Assembly: GCA_027604505.1 (NCBI GenBank)
Contig: JADIIX010000188.1
Location: 1-35,032 of the forward strand
From: Gonapodya sp. JEL0774
Lineage: Eukaryota; Monoblepharomycota; Monoblepharidomycetes; Monoblepharidales; Gonapodyaceae
Length of the DNA: 35,032 bases
Direction of reading: 5' to 3'
The notes under the pieces were generated by a model. It searched no databases. It saw nothing but the letters and a program-made list of their open reading frames with translations, and was not told the origin of the DNA. The position numbers and the translations under genes were made by a program. Positions 32,601 to 35,032 of this stretch are shown here, in pieces; position 1 is the first letter of the stretch, and each line of letters begins with the position of its first letter.

Positions 32601-34787
32601 GAATAGCTGCGAGTCTCCGACGTGCACGGCAGGTCGCAAAGTTGCAGCCACATAGGACCCGAGTCGTGATGGAGCTTCTTGGCACGGAGACGAGCTATGT
32701 TGCAGGACTCGAAACTGCGATCAAGGTATTCTTGAAGCCAATGAGAGCGATCTTTGACAGTACCACGAAGAAGGGTGGTGTTGGTAAGGCCGAAGTCGAA
32801 GCTATATTTGGGAACATCGAGGATATTGCAGAGAAGCACCAGATATTCCTCAAAGAGCTTCGAGAGGCTACAATGAGCTGGGATGAAAACACGGCGATTG
32901 CTGAAGTTTTTCTGAAAATGGTAAATTTCAAGGACAATATGGTGGTTCCGAGATTGAATCAGACTGAACATGTCGCTTTTTGCATTATTGAAATCCAGTG
33001 TACCCAGCTATACGTGTACATTCCCTACTGTAATGGGTTTGAGACGTCACACGAGACAGTCGGTGAGAAATATCTACTGCAGTTTCTGAATTAGAACCCA
33101 TAGTAACTGCTTTCACACAGAAAAATGCAGAAGGACCCCGGCATTTGAAAGTTTTTTAGAAACAGCAGGAGGTGTCCGTGCGACAAAGCGCAACGATCTG
33201 AACTCGTTCTTGATTCTTCCAGTTCAGCGGTAAGTTTGCATGGAGAAGTCCTCGTTCCTGACCAAAAACAATTTATGTGATTTCTCCCAATTTAGCATTC
33301 CTCGCTACGAGCTTCTCCTCAAAGACCTGGTAAAACATACTTGGTCGGACCATCCTGAATATGATCGTCTAGTTCTCGCATATGATCTGGTTCGGGAGGC
33401 GGCAAAGCTCCTCAATCGCGCCAAGAAGTACAATGAGAGCAAATCCAAAATTGAAAGACTGCAACAGAAGTCCTTGAATCAAGTCGCAGGTAAAACCTCG
33501 GCGAGCATTGGTTCTGGGTCACATCTCGCGCACACCCAAGAGCGGTACATTGGTGAAGGAGAGTTGTTATTCTTGGTGATAAGCAAAGCGAAAGCGGTCG
33601 GTCGAGAGAGTGGAGAAGAAGTCGAAAGACTATTTTCCTTTCTACCGCTGGCGCCCACAAATGGCCCAAATCAGGAAGCTGTCACGATCCCCTCCTGTCT
33701 TCGCCAGCACTGTCGTATGGAGGACGCCTCCGCAGGCTACCTCTTCCTTTTTGCTGATAACTTTCTGCTCACGAAACGGGCACTTGAAAAACCCAGAGGA
33801 GGATTCTTTCGGAGTAATTCAACGAAGCTTTCAGTTATTCATACCGTCAGCTTGGAGACCGCTCAGTTATTCGTGGAGGAACCAAAATCATTGTTCGGTG
33901 GCATCAACTCTGGAGCGGACTTCGCCGAGAAAGACAATGTTAACCAAATCTCTCAGTGTCGTGTGCGTTCACGAACGAGCACCCGTGAACGTGAATCATC
34001 GGTTCCCGGAACCACGGTGCCATCCGCTGCATATGCGTTCGCAGTGGAGACTCGAGTGGATGTTTATGTTTTCTGGGTTGAATCCAAAGATTTGCTTGAA
34101 AAATGGGTTGCGGTGAGCAATGACATATGTGATTGACCGCACTACTGTCTAGCACCTCTTCACATGCTCGTCCTCGTCCTCTTCTAGGACTTTCGGGAGG
34201 CCATTGAAACAGCTGAAGACCTAATCCATTCCTCAGATGTCACAAATGTTCTTTTGACCACGCCGGAAGATTCGAGTGTAGATTTGCTTTCTGTGGGATC
34301 GACACCCGCATTGACTTCAGCGTCTGGAGTAGACGGTATCCGATGGAGTCGGGAGTTTTTGAAGAAGGCGAGGCAAAGGAGAGGCCCGGCACCAGTCGTT
34401 CCAACTCAGAACAGAATAAGCAATGGAAAGGAAAGTGGAAAAGATGACAGCGAGAGGTCAGCGCCTCACAGCACAAATGATTCCATGAAGAATGGTCTTG
34501 GCCAACTCTCCAGAGCATACAGCTGGACTGCAGTAAATGGGGACCGCACTGGTAGTGAACGGAATGAAGAAAACGTAGGTGTTGTCTCAAGCCCAATTGG
34601 TGAGGTACAGTTGCGATGCGGCAGTGCTGAGTTGGTAGAGAATAATGGAAATGAAAATGTGAGCTCTCAGACACTCTTACACCCCTCACGTCGAAAGGAC
34701 TAACACTGACTTCGCAAGATTGCTTCAAAGAGAGTGCGTTCTACTGGATCATTGAGCCGTCGGAATGGACATTCTGTAAAACGCTGA
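29609..34787 (+). CDS. RhoGEF (Dbl family) with N-terminal PH-like part, IQ motifs, DH and PH domains
   Basis: Nine exons (29609-29926, 30015-31373, 31441-32462, 32527-32920, 32999-33062, 33121-33229, 33296-34112, 34188-34658, 34719-34787) encode 1,540 residues. The first 480 or so residues are Ser/Pro-rich and disordered. A PH-like region follows (about 480-780): WIEGWAVLDVG, RTELVVYGTEVL, AENAFVVYD, then after a Ser-rich insert EDKRIWMKYLQAAADI. IQ-like motifs IRIQHWWRR and IRIQSVARGFKARR come next (about 890-925). The DH domain (about 945-1150) shows VMELLGTETSYVAGLE, AIFGNIEDIAEKHQIFLKEL and the conserved LILPVQRIPRYELLLKDL. A PH domain ends AFAVETRVDVYVFWVESKD. Such proteins load GTP on Rho, Rac or Cdc42 at the plasma membrane to direct polarity, wall synthesis or cytokinesis. 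IQ motifs imply calmodulin or light-chain binding. Which GTPase is used cannot be told. The start could also be 29615. Confidence 0.88.
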
Positions 34788-35032
34788 GTTCGGACTTTGG
34801 TGCTCTTGAGGAATGATGAACTCTTGTTATATTATAAAATATGTTATATACAAGAAAGGTGAGGCTGCTTATTATTATCCAAGTAGCATGTATGTACGCA
34901 AGATATTATTTGTTCAGAACGTTGAAACAAAGTGTGTTCTCGGCGTACTTGGATGGCGCGAGAAGCATGCGAAACATTAAAGAGATAAGGTTGCAATGAC
35001 AGCAATAGGCAAGTGCAGAAATCTACAGGACA
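34788..35032 (+). terminator. RhoGEF 3' flank
   Basis: The 245 bp after the stop are AT-rich, with TTGTTATATTATAAAATATG around 34824-34843, a plausible region for mRNA 3' end formation. There is no further exon or gene start before the window ends. Confidence 0.4.

Overview
The window reads as nuclear DNA of a fungus. Genes are dense and intron-rich. Most introns are 58-131 bp with GTRNGY-type donors, and the products are typical of fungi: PAPS reductase, a Cuz1-type AN1 protein, a Ppn1-type phosphodiesterase, Kex2-like sites in secreted proteins and mitochondrial mS19. SR and RBM25 splicing factors, a DHX40-like helicase and a UBL-BAG protein suggest an intron-rich lineage such as a chytrid or other early-diverging fungus, or a basidiomycete. 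The sequence alone does not settle which. All exon structures were assembled by hand from splice sites, reading phase and family motifs, and every multi-exon model given keeps an open frame.

Layout, left to right. The 3' end of a Cuz1/ZFAND1-like gene (+, to 695) converges on a small TPR-like gene (-, 1050-1781). Next are an 11-exon DHX40-like DEAH helicase (-, 2178-5459), a Cys-rich single-pass surface protein (+, 5741-7458), MET16 PAPS reductase (+, 7898-9075), a small membrane protein (-, about 9544-10066) and a Ppn1/acid-sphingomyelinase-like phosphodiesterase (+, 10501-12551). RBM25 (-, 12649-15032) follows, then a second Cys-rich surface protein with a 9-nt exon (-, 15356-16473), a membrane-anchored UBL-BAG cochaperone (+, 16835-18199), a two-RRM SR protein (-, 18794-20691) and mitochondrial mS19 (+, 20875-21138), which is divergent from the SR gene. 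After a gene-poor stretch comes a GC-rich gene for a 1,074-residue proline-rich membrane protein (-, 22767-26096). A second gene-poor stretch leads to a secreted Cu/Zn superoxide dismutase with an extra N-terminal domain (+, 28004-29241) and a 1,540-residue RhoGEF with PH, IQ, DH and PH parts (+, 29609-34787).

The genes do not form a pathway cluster. Themes that recur by position are pre-mRNA processing (RBM25, SR protein, possibly the DEAH helicase), protein quality control (Cuz1-like, UBL-BAG) and cell-surface or Rho signalling (two Cys-rich sensor-like proteins and the RhoGEF). No mobile element, CRISPR array, rRNA or convincing tRNA was found. The most interesting items are the SOD fusion, the paired Cys-rich proteins with a microexon, the TM-UBL-BAG architecture, and the long intron that splits the SWQDLKD signature of the SR gene.
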